Made by a program: the position numbers and the translations under genes. The notes below the pieces were generated by a model. The model had not been told where the DNA came from. It was given only the letters and a program-made list of their open reading frames with translations, and made no database searches. From positions 1 to 5,685 of the forward strand of contig CALPPK020000096.1 of NCBI GenBank assembly GCA_943325435.2: a stretch of 5,685 nt of DNA. The letters run 5' to 3'. The stretch is from Bifidobacterium breve. GTDB lineage: Bacteria > Actinomycetota > Acidimicrobiia > Acidimicrobiales > Ilumatobacteraceae. Below, one piece after another: positions 5,468-5,685 of the stretch (positions within the stretch are counted from its first letter, which is position 1; every line of letters begins with the position of its first letter).

Positions 5468-5685
5468 ATGGACAATTTCGTACTAACAGCTCATCTCGTA
5501 TCTACTTGCATCATGGTGGGTGTCATTTGGTTTGTGCAGTTAGTGCATTATCCGTTACTTGCTGTTGTGCCAGTTGAGAGCGCGAAGCAAGTTGCTGAAA
5601 AACATCAGAAGTGGACAGGGATTGTTGTTGGCCCACCAATGGCAGTTGAGGGTGTGTCTACCTTGATTCTGTGGGCCAATACTCC
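5468..5685 (+). CDS. Uncharacterised small membrane protein, 3' partial
   Basis: An open frame of 72 codons runs off the right edge. It begins MDNFVLTAHLVSTCIMVG, and a hydrophobic helix spans about residues 4-31 (including VIWFVQLVHYPLLAVV). A hydrophilic stretch with KHQKWTG follows, then a second hydrophobic segment from about 52 that starts VVGPPMAVEG. The WxVQLVHYPL block, the later His and the GPPMxxEG block resemble a conserved hypothetical membrane family of roughly 150 residues that I recall from several bacterial phyla, with no known function. The ATG lies one base after the oxidoreductase TGA (TGACATG), so the two are very likely co-transcribed and translationally coupled. The protein is too incomplete to count its helices. 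Confidence 0.8.
   Translation, partial: MDNFVLTAHLVSTCIMVGVIWFVQLVHYPLLAVVPVESAKQVAEKHQKWTGIVVGPPMAVEGVSTLILWANT

Noticed and set aside
1..5685. Defence system, prophage, transposon or CRISPR
   Set aside because: No transposase, integrase, nuclease, toxin-antitoxin pair or repeat array is seen on either strand; the genes are ordinary metabolic and membrane families.

Overview
This is a gene-dense bacterial chromosomal segment of seven protein genes, the first and last cut by the window edges. G+C looks close to one half by eye. The gene families (an OafA-type acyltransferase with an SGNH tail, a CHK/EcKinase-like phosphotransferase, a class VIII-type serine esterase, an AhpD-like protein), GTG starts and possible leaderless promoters suggest an actinobacterium, perhaps a moderate-G+C aquatic lineage. 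That placement is inference; there is no rRNA or other marker gene. I see no tRNA, rRNA, CRISPR array, transposase or phage gene.

Left part, + strand: the C-terminal SGNH domain of a membrane acyltransferase (to 619) is followed after 19 bp by a multi-pass membrane protein of about ten helices with a DUF2157-like layout (639-1574). The end of that gene overlaps, by 35 bp and in antisense, the end of the - strand group.

Middle part, - strand, in transcription order: an APH/CHK-type small-molecule kinase (3185-4291, start revised to a codon with a strong Shine-Dalgarno), an AhpD-like carboxymuconolactone decarboxylase-family protein that starts inside the kinase stop codon (GTGA overlap), and, after a 50-bp gap holding a G/C-rich hairpin, a beta-lactamase-fold serine hydrolase (1540-2775). 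This looks like a small metabolic or detoxification operon acting on an unknown small molecule.

Right part, + strand: a Gfo/Idh/MocA-family NAD(P)-dependent oxidoreductase (4390-5466) is divergent from the kinase operon. The 98-bp shared region contains a striking 28-bp imperfect palindrome (11 of 12 arm positions match). One base after the oxidoreductase stop begins an uncharacterised small membrane protein (5468 to the window edge).

The most interesting points are the divergent control region with its palindrome, the kinase/AhpD-like/esterase operon facing an oxidoreductase, the antisense overlap of two convergent genes, and two genes without Shine-Dalgarno sequences that carry TANNNT boxes 6-7 nt before the ATG. 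I found no convincing new defence or mobile system.
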